From an uncultured Pelagibacteraceae bacterium (GTDB lineage Bacteria > Pseudomonadota > Alphaproteobacteria > Pelagibacterales > Pelagibacteraceae): 64,000 bases of DNA. The notes beneath the pieces are model-generated. The model saw nothing but the letters and a program-made list of their open reading frames with translations, was not told the origin of the DNA and ran no database searches. Shown here one piece after another: positions 43,432 to 55,754 of this stretch. The translations under genes and the position numbers were made by a program. Every line of letters begins with the position of its first letter. The first letter of the stretch is position 1. The stretch covers positions 62,001 to 126,000 of the forward strand of contig CACHJN010000001.1 in NCBI GenBank assembly GCA_902580115.1, written 5' to 3'.

Positions 43432-43623
43432 TTACTTTAATTTTTCAAATCTTTTCTTAACCTCTGCAGGTGAAAAATAGGCCTCCTGAAGATCAACGTT
43501 CCAATAATTTAAATTTTCAAGTGAAATTTTTTTTTTTGATACAGCGCATTCGACGTAATCGCCCCTCTCAATAACTTCGAAGGTGTTAGCTAAATATTTT
43601 AACTTTGCTTTTATTTCACTCAT
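43432..43623 (-). CDS. DUF2093 family protein
   Basis: 63 aa MSEIKAKLKYLANTFEVIERGDYVECAVSKKKISLENLNYWNVDLQEAYFSPAE; short start at 43623 preferred. Confidence 0.75.
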   Translation of the reverse strand: MSEIKAKLKYLANTFEVIERGDYVECAVSKKKISLENLNYWNVDLQEAYFSPAEVKKRFEKLK

Positions 43624-43654
43624 TATTAAAATAATATATAACAATTCTTTAATT

Positions 43655-44920
43655 ATGAATATTGCTTTAATTGGTAGTGGAGGTCGTGAGGATGTGTTAT
43701 GTAGAAAGTTAAACGACTCTCGGCAAATCGGTAAAATCTTTTGTATCCCTGGTAATGCTGGTACAGCAAAAATAGCAACTAATTTAGATATAAATTTTCT
43801 TAACTTCAAATTATTACTAAAAACTCTCAGACTTTATAATATTCGCTTAGTTGTAGTTGGACCTGAAGAACCGTTAGTAAAAGGTATAGTGGATTTCCTT
43901 AAAAAAAATAAAATTAAAGTTTTTGGCCCTAGTAAATTCGCCTCTAAGCTTGAAGGTTCAAAGGCTTTTATGAAATTAATTTGTAAAAAATATAAAATAC
44001 CAACTGCAAATTTTAAAATTTGTAGGAATAAAGAAGATTTTAAAAAATCCATCAAAAAATTTAATTCACCTGTTGTCGTCAAAGCTGATGGCTTGGCAGC
44101 GGGTAAAGGAGTTGTAATATGTAAAACTAAGGAAAAAGCTTTTGAAATTTCAAACCAAATATTTAGAGGTAAATTTAAAAGTTCAAAAAAAGTTATTCTC
44201 GAAGAATTTTTAGATGGAGAGGAAGCTAGCTACTTTTTAATTGTGGATAAACATGGCTATATTAATTTTGGCACTGCACAAGATCATAAAAAGGTTTTCG
44301 AAAAAGATCTGGGGCCTAATACAGGCGGTATGGGAGCATACTCTCCTGCACCAATAATAAATAAAGAATTGGAAATCAAAATTATTAAAAGAATCGTAAA
44401 ACCGACTTTAAAAGCGTTAAAAGACAGAAGACAATTCTATAGAGGTTTTCTTTATGTTGGATTAATGATTAAAAATAATGATCCATATTTAATCGAATAC
44501 AACGTAAGGATGGGTGATCCTGAATGCCAGGTTATAATACCTAGGCTTAAAACCGATTTATTTAAAATAATTAACTATTCTTTAAAAAACAAATTGAAAA
44601 AAATAAAATTGAGCTGGGAAAAAAATAAATGTATGACGATTGTTTTGTGTTCTAAGGGATATCCGGGAAACTATAAAAAAGGGAAAATTTTAAAGATTAA
44701 AAAATTAAAAGATAAGAAAAATTTATTTATTATACATGCTGGTACAAAAAAAATTGATGGAAATATTATATCTGTCGGTGGAAGAGTTTTAAATGTTGTT
44801 TGTAAAGGAAAAAACTTTTTAAAAATTAGAAAAAAAATTATAAAACACATAAAAAAAATAAATTGGAAAGAAGGTTTTTATAGAAAAGATATTGGTTGGA
44901 GAGTAATAAAAAAAGTATGA
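43655..44920 (+). CDS. purD: Phosphoribosylamine-glycine ligase
   Basis: MNIALIGSGGREDVLCRKL, GPEEPLVKGI, GDPECQVI; start at 43655 preferred. Confidence 0.96.
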   Translation: MNIALIGSGGREDVLCRKLNDSRQIGKIFCIPGNAGTAKIATNLDINFLNFKLLLKTLRLYNIRLVVVGPEEPLVKGIVDFLKKNKIKVFGPSKFASKLEGSKAFMKLICKKYKIPTANFKICRNKEDFKKSIKKFNSPVVVKADGLAAGKGVVICKTKEKAFEISNQIFRGKFKSSKKVILEEFLDGEEASYFLIVDKHGYINFGTAQDHKKVFEKDLGPNTGGMGAYSPAPIINKELEIKIIKRIVKPTLKALKDRRQFYRGFLYVGLMIKNNDPYLIEYNVRMGDPECQVIIPRLKTDLFKIINYSLKNKLKKIKLSWEKNKCMTIVLCSKGYPGNYKKGKILKIKKLKDKKNLFIIHAGTKKIDGNIISVGGRVLNVVCKGKNFLKIRKKIIKHIKKINWKEGFYRKDIGWRVIKKV

Positions 44921-45477
44921 GAATAATAAGTGGAAAATTTAGAGGAAAAAAAATATCCTATACTAATTCGTCGACTACAAGACCTCTTAGAGATTACGTC
45001 AAAGAAAATATCTTTAATATTATCGTTCATGAAAAAAATACAAAATTTAATTTAGATAATGCAAATATATTAGATTTATATTCAGGAACTGGATCGTTTG
45101 GAATTGAGTGTTTGTCAAGAAATGCAAAAAACGTTGTTTTTGTTGAGAGAAACCCTTTGGCTTTTTCTATTTTAAGAAAAAATATAGCTAACCTAAAATT
45201 AACTGATAAATCAGAAATAATATTTTTAGATATTGAAAATTATCTAGAAAAATCAAATATTAAAAGTAAATTTGATTTAATTTTTCTTGATCCACCATAT
45301 AAAGATAATACCTATATAGAGGTCATTAATCTTATTAAGAAAAAAAAAATATTTAACAAGAATCACAAAATTATTATTCACCGTGAGAAAAATTCTGAGG
45401 AAGAGCTTGATAAAATTTTAAAAATTGATCTATTTAAGAATTACGGAAGATCTAAAATTATTTTTGGTTCTTTTTAA
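44917..45477 (+). CDS. rsmD: 16S rRNA (guanine(966)-N2)-methyltransferase
   Basis: MRIISGKFRGKK, LDLYSGTGSFGIECLSR, LIFLDPPYKDN; ATGA overlap with purD stop. Confidence 0.95.
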   Translation: MRIISGKFRGKKISYTNSSTTRPLRDYVKENIFNIIVHEKNTKFNLDNANILDLYSGTGSFGIECLSRNAKNVVFVERNPLAFSILRKNIANLKLTDKSEIIFLDIENYLEKSNIKSKFDLIFLDPPYKDNTYIEVINLIKKKKIFNKNHKIIIHREKNSEEELDKILKIDLFKNYGRSKIIFGSF

Positions 45478-46681
45478 AAAAATTTTCTTTTGTAAGTATT
45501 TTTAATTTTTCTACAGCTGGCTGGTTAAATGGATTAACTTTTAAGTTTTCACTCATAAATATTGTTTCTAAAATAAAGTAAGAAAATAATTCTCCAAGAG
45601 TTTCTTCGCTTCTCTTTTTTAATTCAATTGATAGGAAGGGAATCTGCTCTTTTTTTAGCAACGAAATCATAGCTTTTTTTTGATTCTCAAGAACTTCGTC
45701 AATATTAGTATTATTTAAAGCCTCAACAAATAATCCTCTAAAATTTTTTTTCTTTTTTTTATTTTTCAATGAAAATATATAGAAAAAATTATCTTTGGGA
45801 CCGTCTAAATAAAGCTGAAGAAGGCTGTGATGGTCCCTAGGTCCAATAGAAATAAAAGGTAGTATTCCTTTCCCTTTTTTTCCAAGACTTTCAGCAATTA
45901 ATTGCTGACACCATAGTAAAAAATAATCTAATTCCTTACAATAACTTAATAAGACTAAAGAATTAATTTTTTTTGAATTATACACTTTAGATAAGTTAAT
46001 TACATTTTTTATTAAAGACGATTTTTTTTTATAGAGAAAATTTAAAGTTTCTTTTCTCAACTTAAAGGTATTTATGGCCATAAAATAACAGGGTATTAAT
46101 GCTGTTTCTGTAAAAACAGAGTATCTGCCACCAATGTATTTTCGATGAAAAATAACTTTAATTTTAAATTTATTTGCAAACTTATTAATATGACTTTTTT
46201 TATCATCAGTAATAATTAAAGTATTTTTAAAACTAAAATTTGCTTTATTTTTGAGAGAGTTAATAATAGACAAAACTTCAATCGTGTTTCCTGATTTGGA
46301 TATGATTAGAAATAATGAATTTTTTAAATTTTTATTTTTGTTTAATTTATTTATTTGTTTAAGATCAAGATTATTTATAAAAATAAATTCTTTGTTAGTT
46401 TTTTTTTTTAAAAAAGAATTTATAGCCTGTGCTCCTAATATCGACCCTCCCATCCCAATAATAATAATTCTTTGAAATTTTTTATATTTTTTAAGGTCTA
46501 CTGAATTTAAATTTAATTTAAAATTTTTAGAAAAAGAATAAAAAACATTTTTCTTCTCTTCAACTTCTTTTTTTGTTTTTTTAATTAAGGCATCAATTAT
46601 CTTTTTATTGAAGTTTTTTTTATCTTTAAATTTGTTTTCTGGGACATAACTTTCAAAATTTATATTATTACTAATGACCAT
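45458..46681 (-). CDS. pgi: Glucose-6-phosphate isomerase (divergent, short)
   Basis: IIIGMGGSILGAQAI, SKSGNTIE, GGRYSVFTETALIP. Confidence 0.9.
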   Translation of the reverse strand: MVISNNINFESYVPENKFKDKKNFNKKIIDALIKKTKKEVEEKKNVFYSFSKNFKLNLNSVDLKKYKKFQRIIIIGMGGSILGAQAINSFLKKKTNKEFIFINNLDLKQINKLNKNKNLKNSLFLIISKSGNTIEVLSIINSLKNKANFSFKNTLIITDDKKSHINKFANKFKIKVIFHRKYIGGRYSVFTETALIPCYFMAINTFKLRKETLNFLYKKKSSLIKNVINLSKVYNSKKINSLVLLSYCKELDYFLLWCQQLIAESLGKKGKGILPFISIGPRDHHSLLQLYLDGPKDNFFYIFSLKNKKKKKNFRGLFVEALNNTNIDEVLENQKKAMISLLKKEQIPFLSIELKKRSEETLGELFSYFILETIFMSENLKVNPFNQPAVEKLKILTKENFFKKNQK

Positions 46682-46971
46682 TAATTTTTTCTGATCTCCT
46701 CTAAGAAAATATTTTCTAGTTCAGATTTTTCTTTTGAATTTCCATCCTCATTTGCTGTCTCTAAAATATTTTTATTCTTTTTATCTCTCTCATCTTCAGA
46801 TCTTGGTTTTGGTAATTCTCCCATCTTTGGAGGGAGAGACAAAGGTCCTCTTTTTTCAATTAAAAATTCATCAGTGGTTCTAGTTTTTTCGTTTCTCAAT
46901 GCTTTGCCGGCCTCATTAAAAGAACCACATGAAGTTAAAAGCAAAAACAAGACTATGAATTTAAATTTCAT
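46681..46971 (-). CDS. DUF3035/BamF-like lipoprotein
   Basis: [17 protein letters not shown] lipobox and [26 protein letters not shown]. Confidence 0.75.
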   Translation of the reverse strand: MKFKFIVLFLLLTSCGSFNEAGKALRNEKTRTTDEFLIEKRGPLSLPPKMGELPKPRSEDERDKKNKNILETANEDGNSKEKSELENIFLEEIRKN

Positions 46972-47470
46972 TTTTTTCTTTTCTAAATACAAGCTCATTT
47001 AATATCATGAAAATAATGCCAAATGATATAAAAATATCTGCAACATTAAAAGTGAACCAATGAAATTCTTTTATATGAAAATCTATAAAATCTGGCACTG
47101 CTTTGTAAACAATCCTATCATATAAATTTCCTATCGCTCCACCAATTATTAACGAAAAAAATATCTTGTCACCAGTTTTAGAATTAAACATTAAATAAAT
47201 TAAAACTAATATTATTAAAAAGATCAAAATTGATAGCATATTATAATATATCCCATTATTAAAACTGAAAAGGCCGAAGCCTATGCCTGTATTAAAAACT
47301 AAATTTAAATTTAAATAATTATTTATAAATAGATATTTTTCATTTTCTAAAAGATTTAATATTAAATTTTTTGAATATCTATCTAGAAAAAAAATTATAA
47401 AAATAAAAGAGAGAAAATAAATATTTTCTTTTTTAAATATCTTATTTTTTATATTTTGATAATTAATCAG
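46961..47470 (-). CDS. lspA: Lipoprotein signal peptidase II with non-canonical start (CTG 47470 or ATT 47467)
   Basis: Frame extended upstream of the listed ORF: ..[91 protein letters not shown]. Confidence 0.88.
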   Translation of the reverse strand: MINYQNIKNKIFKKENIYFLSFIFIIFFLDRYSKNLILNLLENEKYLFINNYLNLNLVFNTGIGFGLFSFNNGIYYNMLSILIFLIILVLIYLMFNSKTGDKIFFSLIIGGAIGNLYDRIVYKAVPDFIDFHIKEFHWFTFNVADIFISFGIIFMILNELVFRKEKNEI

Positions 47471-50202
47471 ATCTTACTTCCTGCTAAATTTGAACATCTT
47501 GTACATTGATTTTCTAAGATTTTCCAGCACCTTTCACATTTTTTTCCTTTTGCTTTGCTAACCTCAATTTTTAATTCATCTTTCTCTGACAATTTTTTTT
47601 CTGCTTTAGAAACTATAAAATATTCAGCCAAGTCAATATCATTAAGTAATTCGAATTTTTCTTTATTAATTATTAATTTAATTTCAGCTTCTAAGCTTGA
47701 ACCTATCTCTTTACTTGCTCTTTTCTCCTCTATAGCAACATTTGTTTCTTGTTTAATTTTAAATAAATTTGACCATTTTTCGTAAAGTTTATCATTTTTC
47801 CAATTTTGAGGTATCTTAATGAAGCTACTTTCATGAATGCTCTCATTTTTTTTGTCTACTAAACTGTATATCTCCTCTGTAGTGAAAACTAAAATTGGTG
47901 CAAACCATTTTAATAAGCTTTCTAGAATAATGTTAAGAACAGTAACACAATTCTTTCTTTTCTTGGAATTTAAGCTATCACAGTAGAGAACATCTTTCCT
48001 GATATCAAAGTAGAAAGAAGAAAGATCTAGTGCACAAAAATTCAATAGCTCTTTATATAATTTATGAAAATTATAGCTTTTTAGGTTCTCTGTCACAGAA
48101 TTACTTATTAAATATAATTTATGTAATATAAATTGCTCTAGCTCATCGAATTCTATTAAATTAATTTTTTCAAAATCTTGTTTTTCAAAATTATCTTTCA
48201 AATTTCCAAGCATAAATCGAAAGGTGTTTCTGATTTTTCTGTAAGACTCTGCGTGCTGTATTAAAATATTTTTATCTATTCTTAAATCTTCAGAATAGTC
48301 AGATGCTGAAGCCCATACTCTAAGAATATCTGCGCCGTAATTTTTTAAAATATCCTCTGGAGAAATTACATTTCCCATAGATTTTGACATTTTCATACCT
48401 TTGCCATCGACAACAAAACCATGAGAGAGGATACTTTTAAAAGGTGCTTTGCCTCTAGTTCCGCATGACTCTAATAGTGATGAATGAAACCAGCCTCTAT
48501 GCTGGTCAGAACCTTCCAAATACATATCTGCAGGCCACTTTAAATCTTTTCTTTTTTCTAGAACAAAGCTATGCGTTGAACCACTATCAAACCATACTTC
48601 AACGATATCATTCAATTTTTCATAATCATTTGGATCATAACTATCTCCTAAAAAAACCTTAGGATCATCAGTAAACCAACAATCTGACCCTTGTTTCTCA
48701 TATATTGAAGCGATTCTATCTATAACCTTTTGGTCTCTTAAGGGTTCTTTGGTTTTTTTATTAATGAAAATCGGCAAGGGAACTCCCCACACTCTTTGTC
48801 TTGAAACACACCAATCTGGTCTTCCCTCTATCATAGACAACAGTCTATCTTTTCCTTTCTTTGGAAAAAAATTAGTTTCATTAATTGATTTGATAGCTTT
48901 TTTTCTTAAATCATTTTTCTGCATAGATATAAACCATTGTGGTGTAGCTCTATAAATAAGCGGTGCTTTAGACCTCCATGAATGTGGGTAGGTGTGATTT
49001 AACTTATCATTTTTTAACAATTTTTTTTGCTCTTTTAATTTCTCTATTACGATATCGTCAGCTTTAAAAACATGTGTCTTTTCAAAAAATGGAATTTCTT
49101 TAGTATAAAGTCCTGAGTCATCAACCGTGTAAAGAGAAGGAATATTATTTTTTAAGCATAAATTAAAATCATCTGGGCCGTGACTTGGTGCACAGTGTAC
49201 GATTCCAGTTCCTTGCTCGAGGGTCACAAATTGTGCGTCTAACATAGGAACATCATAGTCAAATTTCATTTTTAAAAATGGATGGCTACAAATTGTATTT
49301 TTAAAATCTGACCCTTTAAATTTCTTTATCTCTTTATAACTTTTTATTTCACAAGCATTAATAATTTCTTTTACTAAATTTGTTGCAACTACAATTTTTT
49401 TTTCTTTAAAATTTTGAAGATTACCTATTTCTAATATCGAATAATCAATATTGCTATTGAAGGCCAAAGCTTTATTTGCTGGTATTGTCCATGGTGTTGT
49501 TGTCCATATAATTATGCTTGTATCTTTTAAAAAATCTTTATCCGTTTCCTTAACTTTAAAACCAACATATATTGAGTTTGATGTGTGATCCATATATTCC
49601 ACTTCTGCATCTGCTAATGCGGTCTTTTCTACTGTCGACCAAAGAACTGGTTTGAAACCTTGATACAAACTTCCGTCTAGAAGAAATTTGCCTAGTTCTC
49701 GAACTATCTGAGCTTCTGCTCCAAAACTCATTGTAGAGTAATAATTATCAAAATCTCCAACCACGCCTAATCTTTTGAACTCTTTAATATGAACATCGAT
49801 CCAGCTTTCAGCAAACTCTCTACACTCTTGTCTAAAATCTTTAATAGGTACTTCATCTTTATTCTTTTTCTTTTTTTTATACTGTTCTTCAATTTTCCAC
49901 TCAATTGGGAGTCCGTGGCAGTCCCAACCTGGAACATAAATAGAGTCTTTTCCATTCATTTGATGAAACCTAGTTATCATATCTTTTAAAATTTTATTTA
50001 AAGCAGTTCCCATATGTATATGACCGTTTGCATATGGTGGTCCATCGTGAAGAACGAACTTTTCCTTTCCTTTAGATTTTTTTCTTAACTTTTTATAAAG
50101 ATCAATTTTTTCCCAACGCTGAATTATATCTGGCTCTTTATTTGGCAAATTTGCTTTCATTGAAAAAGCTGTTTTGGGAAGCTGTAGATTTTCTTTAGAC
50201 AT
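47467..50202 (-). CDS. ileS: Isoleucyl-tRNA synthetase
   Basis: [38 protein letters not shown]-terminal CERC..CTRC zinc motif. Confidence 0.98.
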   Translation of the reverse strand: MSKENLQLPKTAFSMKANLPNKEPDIIQRWEKIDLYKKLRKKSKGKEKFVLHDGPPYANGHIHMGTALNKILKDMITRFHQMNGKDSIYVPGWDCHGLPIEWKIEEQYKKKKKNKDEVPIKDFRQECREFAESWIDVHIKEFKRLGVVGDFDNYYSTMSFGAEAQIVRELGKFLLDGSLYQGFKPVLWSTVEKTALADAEVEYMDHTSNSIYVGFKVKETDKDFLKDTSIIIWTTTPWTIPANKALAFNSNIDYSILEIGNLQNFKEKKIVVATNLVKEIINACEIKSYKEIKKFKGSDFKNTICSHPFLKMKFDYDVPMLDAQFVTLEQGTGIVHCAPSHGPDDFNLCLKNNIPSLYTVDDSGLYTKEIPFFEKTHVFKADDIVIEKLKEQKKLLKNDKLNHTYPHSWRSKAPLIYRATPQWFISMQKNDLRKKAIKSINETNFFPKKGKDRLLSMIEGRPDWCVSRQRVWGVPLPIFINKKTKEPLRDQKVIDRIASIYEKQGSDCWFTDDPKVFLGDSYDPNDYEKLNDIVEVWFDSGSTHSFVLEKRKDLKWPADMYLEGSDQHRGWFHSSLLESCGTRGKAPFKSILSHGFVVDGKGMKMSKSMGNVISPEDILKNYGADILRVWASASDYSEDLRIDKNILIQHAESYRKIRNTFRFMLGNLKDNFEKQDFEKINLIEFDELEQFILHKLYLISNSVTENLKSYNFHKLYKELLNFCALDLSSFYFDIRKDVLYCDSLNSKKRKNCVTVLNIILESLLKWFAPILVFTTEEIYSLVDKKNESIHESSFIKIPQNWKNDKLYEKWSNLFKIKQETNVAIEEKRASKEIGSSLEAEIKLIINKEKFELLNDIDLAEYFIVSKAEKKLSEKDELKIEVSKAKGKKCERCWKILENQCTRCSNLAGSKI

Positions 50203-50203
50203 T

Positions 50204-51118
50204 TTATTTTGCTTGTTTTATATCTTTTCTAATTTGATTTTTTAATTCTATTATATTATTAAATTTTTTTTCAGGTCTAATAAATTTATTAAATACCACA
50301 TTGATATTTTTATTATATAGGTTTTTTTTAATTCCAAAAATATTTACTTCTAATAAAAGTTTTTTTCCATTAAATGTTGGTCTATATCCAATGTTTGCAA
50401 TACCTTTTTTAAATATATTGTTAATTTTTACATTAACAGCGTAAACACCAAACCTGGGTATTATGTATTTTTTTAACAAAATATTACATGTGGGGAATCC
50501 AATTTTTCTTCCTCTTTGAGATCCTTTAATAACTTTGCCAACAATTTCCCAATTTCTACTTAATAAGTAATTAGCTTTTTTTATTTCACCGTTTTTTAAT
50601 AGTTTTCTAATTATTGTTGACGAAATAGTTTTTTTCTTTTTCATTAAAGGAGGCGTTATTATAGTTTTATAAAGAAATTTTTTTTCAAGTTTTTTTAATT
50701 TAGAAATATTACCCTCTCTTTTATTTCCAAATTTAAAATTTTTACTCACATATAAGTATTTACATTTAATCTTTTTATACAATATTTTATAAATAAAATC
50801 TTTATAACTTAATTTTGAAAATTTTTTATTAAATTTTTGAATAATAACAAAGTCTAACTTTTCCTTTTTAAGATTGGAGATTTTTTGATCTAGTGTATCT
50901 AATCTATGGTTAAGAATCTTTTTATTAAAGAACATTACCGGGACTGGTTCAAAAGTTAAAAGTCCAAATTTTTTTTTCGTTTTTTTTGCTTTTTTATAAG
51001 CAGCATTTAAAACTTTTTTATGACCGATATGTATTCCATCAAAATTTCCAATAGCAATTACTGAGTTTTTATAATTGTTACTTATAGATGTGCTTTTAAA
51101 TATTTTCATTTTTACCAA
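50204..51118 (-). CDS. ribF: Bifunctional riboflavin kinase/FMN adenylyltransferase
   Basis: IGNFDGIHIGHKKVL, GSQRGRKIGFPTCNI. Confidence 0.95.
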   Translation of the reverse strand: MVKMKIFKSTSISNNYKNSVIAIGNFDGIHIGHKKVLNAAYKKAKKTKKKFGLLTFEPVPVMFFNKKILNHRLDTLDQKISNLKKEKLDFVIIQKFNKKFSKLSYKDFIYKILYKKIKCKYLYVSKNFKFGNKREGNISKLKKLEKKFLYKTIITPPLMKKKKTISSTIIRKLLKNGEIKKANYLLSRNWEIVGKVIKGSQRGRKIGFPTCNILLKKYIIPRFGVYAVNVKINNIFKKGIANIGYRPTFNGKKLLLEVNIFGIKKNLYNKNINVVFNKFIRPEKKFNNIIELKNQIRKDIKQAK

Positions 51119-51921
51119 TTTAATTTTTCTTGTATGAAATTTGTTTCAACATTATATTTTTTTAAAATATTGCTTAAGTTGTCTAATTGTTTAATTTCAT
51201 TTTTGTGAACTCCATCAATTATGAATAGAGAGTCTTGTTTAATTAAATTAGCTCCTTTTATATCTGTTCTTAAATTATCTCCAATAATTAAAGCTTTCTC
51301 TTTTTTTTTTAAAATTGAATTATAAATTTCTTTATGTGGTTTGCCAAAATAAACTACCTCTCCACCTATTTTTTCAAATATTTTAGCTATACTTCCAGCA
51401 CAATATTCTTGAGTATTTCCTCTATCAACAATTAAATCAGGATTTGTACAGATCATTTTTTTAGCAGTACTGTTTTCAAGTAATTTTTCATAATAATTCA
51501 ATTTATTCATTTCACTATCATAAAGACCTGTACATAAAATATAATCACATTTTTCTAGATTTGTTTTATGATTTTCTAAACCTTCAAAAATTTTACTATC
51601 TCTCTCAGGGCCTAAATGAAAAAAAAATTTACCATAATTGAAGTTCTTTATTGAATTTATAGCAGCTTCACCTGATGTGAGTATGTTGTTTAAAAATTTT
51701 TTATCTATTTGCATTTTTTCAATTAGAAATTTTCTTACATCTTTAACTGGTCTAGGGGCATTTGATAAAAAGATATAATTTTTCTTGTTATGATATAACT
51801 CTTCAATTGTTTTCATCGCTCCCTCATACGGCTTAACCCCATTATGGACTACTCCCCAAAGATCGATTATGAAATGATCGTAATTATTAAAAATGTTCTT
51901 CAAATGACCTAGTTTTTTCAA
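51112..51921 (-). CDS. HAD superfamily class IIA hydrolase
   Basis: FIIDLWGVVHNGVKPYEGA, FLSNAPRP, IIGDNLRTDIKGAN. Confidence 0.88.
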   Translation of the reverse strand: MKKLGHLKNIFNNYDHFIIDLWGVVHNGVKPYEGAMKTIEELYHNKKNYIFLSNAPRPVKDVRKFLIEKMQIDKKFLNNILTSGEAAINSIKNFNYGKFFFHLGPERDSKIFEGLENHKTNLEKCDYILCTGLYDSEMNKLNYYEKLLENSTAKKMICTNPDLIVDRGNTQEYCAGSIAKIFEKIGGEVVYFGKPHKEIYNSILKKKEKALIIGDNLRTDIKGANLIKQDSLFIIDGVHKNEIKQLDNLSNILKKYNVETNFIQEKLNW

Positions 51922-52005
51922 AATAAATTGTCCTTTAAATACCTTATAAAAAAGTTAATAAAATATAGCAATATCAAGACTTTTAGCTAAATTATGTCTT
52001 CTTCT

Positions 52006-52033
52006 CTTGAAATTTCAATAAAACTCACCATAT
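52006..52033 (+). promoter_or_regulatory. Candidate heat-shock sigma factor (RpoH)-type promoter upstream of groES
   Basis: CTTGAAA ... CCATATCT with ~18-nt spacing, placing the predicted start about 20 nt before groES ATG. Confidence 0.45.
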
Positions 52034-52058
52034 CTGCTTGTACAAACAGGAGATTAAA

Positions 52059-54036
<1,978 letters not shown>

Positions 54037-54042
54037 TTTCAC

Positions 54043-54720
54043 TTAACCCAATGAATTTAAAAAAGGCTGCAAATTTGCGGCCTTTTTTTTTGCAACAAAT
54101 AAACATGCAGTCGAGTTTAGAATCTGTCCGTCCTTTAGTACTCTAAGATTGTTATCAAGCAAAGTTTTACCTGTAGAAGTAATATCTGTTATAATTTCCG
54201 AAGATCCTATAAAAGGATAAGTTTCAGTTGCACCAAGACTTGGTATCAATTTATATTGAGTTACTCCTTTTGATAGCAAGAAATCGTTAGTTAAGTTTGG
54301 ATATTTTGTTGCAACTCTTAACCTTGTATTTCTTTTAGATCTAATATCGAAAGATACTTCCTCCAAATCTGCTATTGTTTGAACATCAATCCAATCATCT
54401 GGAACTGCAACGACTAAATTAGCTTTTCCAAAGTTAAGCTTATTTTTTATAATAATTTTATCTCGCAAATTTTTTTCGGACTCATTAAATAAATCTAAAC
54501 CTGATATTCCAAGATCGAGTGTGCCATCGCCTAGTCTTTGAATAATTTCTTTAGCGTGAAGATAAATTATTTTTAAATTTGGTTTACTCTCAATAGTTGC
54601 AAAGTAATTTCGCTCTTTATCGCTTTGTAATATTTTTAAACCACTCTCTTCAAAAAAAGATATTGCTTTATCTTTTAATCGACCTTTACTCGGTAAACCT
54701 ATGGTAACTACGTCTTTCAT
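54043..54720 (-). CDS. hisG: ATP phosphoribosyltransferase (short form)
   Basis: GLPSKGRLKDKAISFFEESGL, LGDGTLDLGISGLDL, ITDITSTGKTL. Confidence 0.95.
   Translation of the reverse strand: MKDVVTIGLPSKGRLKDKAISFFEESGLKILQSDKERNYFATIESKPNLKIIYLHAKEIIQRLGDGTLDLGISGLDLFNESEKNLRDKIIIKNKLNFGKANLVVAVPDDWIDVQTIADLEEVSFDIRSKRNTRLRVATKYPNLTNDFLLSKGVTQYKLIPSLGATETYPFIGSSEIITDITSTGKTLLDNNLRVLKDGQILNSTACLFVAKKKAANLQPFLNSLG
54065..54091 (+). terminator. Rho-independent terminator for groESL, inside hisG 3' coding region
   Basis: GGCTGC-AAATTT-GCGGCC followed by TTTTTTTTT. Confidence 0.8.
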
Positions 54721-55754
54721 ATATTTTTCAAATTTATTGCTGCACCAACAGCAGGAATTTTTTTATTTGCCCCCAAACTTTTTAGCAAACCATCGTATCT
54801 ACCACCTCTAGCAATTTCTTTCTGTCCTGCAAAAATTTCAAATACTATGCCTGTGTAATACTCTATATCTCTACCAAAATTAGAGATAAAATTTACATCT
54901 TCTTTAAGTTTTTTCAGGTTATGAATTGATTTTAATTCATTAAAAATATTTTTTTTAAGATTATTTTTTTTTGTAAATTCTAAAAGTTTTTTTTCTAATT
55001 GAGATAATTTACAATTTATTTTTAAAAATGATCTTATAATTTTCACAATCTTTTTTCCTTCGCTAAATGCTCTTGGATCTTTTATCTTTTTATCAAATCT
55101 ATTTAATATTTCTTGAATTGATCTCCCTGCAATAACTTTGTCCTGTTTCATCTTTCTCATTTCATAGAATCGTTTCTTATCTGTATCAAAACTTTCAGCA
55201 TCAATATCTGAATTTTTCTCTAATCTTTTTAAAAGATCTTCAAAATATTTTGGCCTCCAGAAGTGTCTTATTAATCTTAATTTCCATCTTTCAGGCATAT
55301 CAAGTGAGTTTATTAAACTTTTAAACAAACTTACGTCGCCCACTTTAACTTGGATTTTTTTGCTTTTAATTGTCCTGGCAGAATTTAAAATTGTTGAAAT
55401 AACTTTAAAATCATCTTGTATTTGATTTTTAGAGCCAAAAATTTCAATTCCTAGCTGGTCGTTAATAAAATCAGAATTTTTCTTTTCTGATCTTCTGTAA
55501 GCTTGGCCCGAATAATAAATTTTTGATTTAGTTTTTTTTTGTAAATAATTTATAGAAGATGCTACTGTAAGATCAGGCCTTAAACACATAATTTTTCCAT
55601 TCTCACTCTCAAAAGTAAGCATTGAACTTCTAAATTTTTCACCAGATCTTTCTATAATATACTCAGAATCTAACAGTACATCTGGTTCAGACAGCTCAAA
55701 TCCACTTTTTTTAAAAGTTTTAATAATTTGTTCAGATAATTTTTTTGATCTCAT
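54717..55754 (-). CDS. hisZ: ATP phosphoribosyltransferase regulatory subunit
   Basis: HisRS-like paralog: LRPDLTVASSINYL, GQAYRRSEKK, ARGGRYDGLLKSLG; adjacent to short hisG. Confidence 0.88.
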   Translation of the reverse strand: MRSKKLSEQIIKTFKKSGFELSEPDVLLDSEYIIERSGEKFRSSMLTFESENGKIMCLRPDLTVASSINYLQKKTKSKIYYSGQAYRRSEKKNSDFINDQLGIEIFGSKNQIQDDFKVISTILNSARTIKSKKIQVKVGDVSLFKSLINSLDMPERWKLRLIRHFWRPKYFEDLLKRLEKNSDIDAESFDTDKKRFYEMRKMKQDKVIAGRSIQEILNRFDKKIKDPRAFSEGKKIVKIIRSFLKINCKLSQLEKKLLEFTKKNNLKKNIFNELKSIHNLKKLKEDVNFISNFGRDIEYYTGIVFEIFAGQKEIARGGRYDGLLKSLGANKKIPAVGAAINLKNI

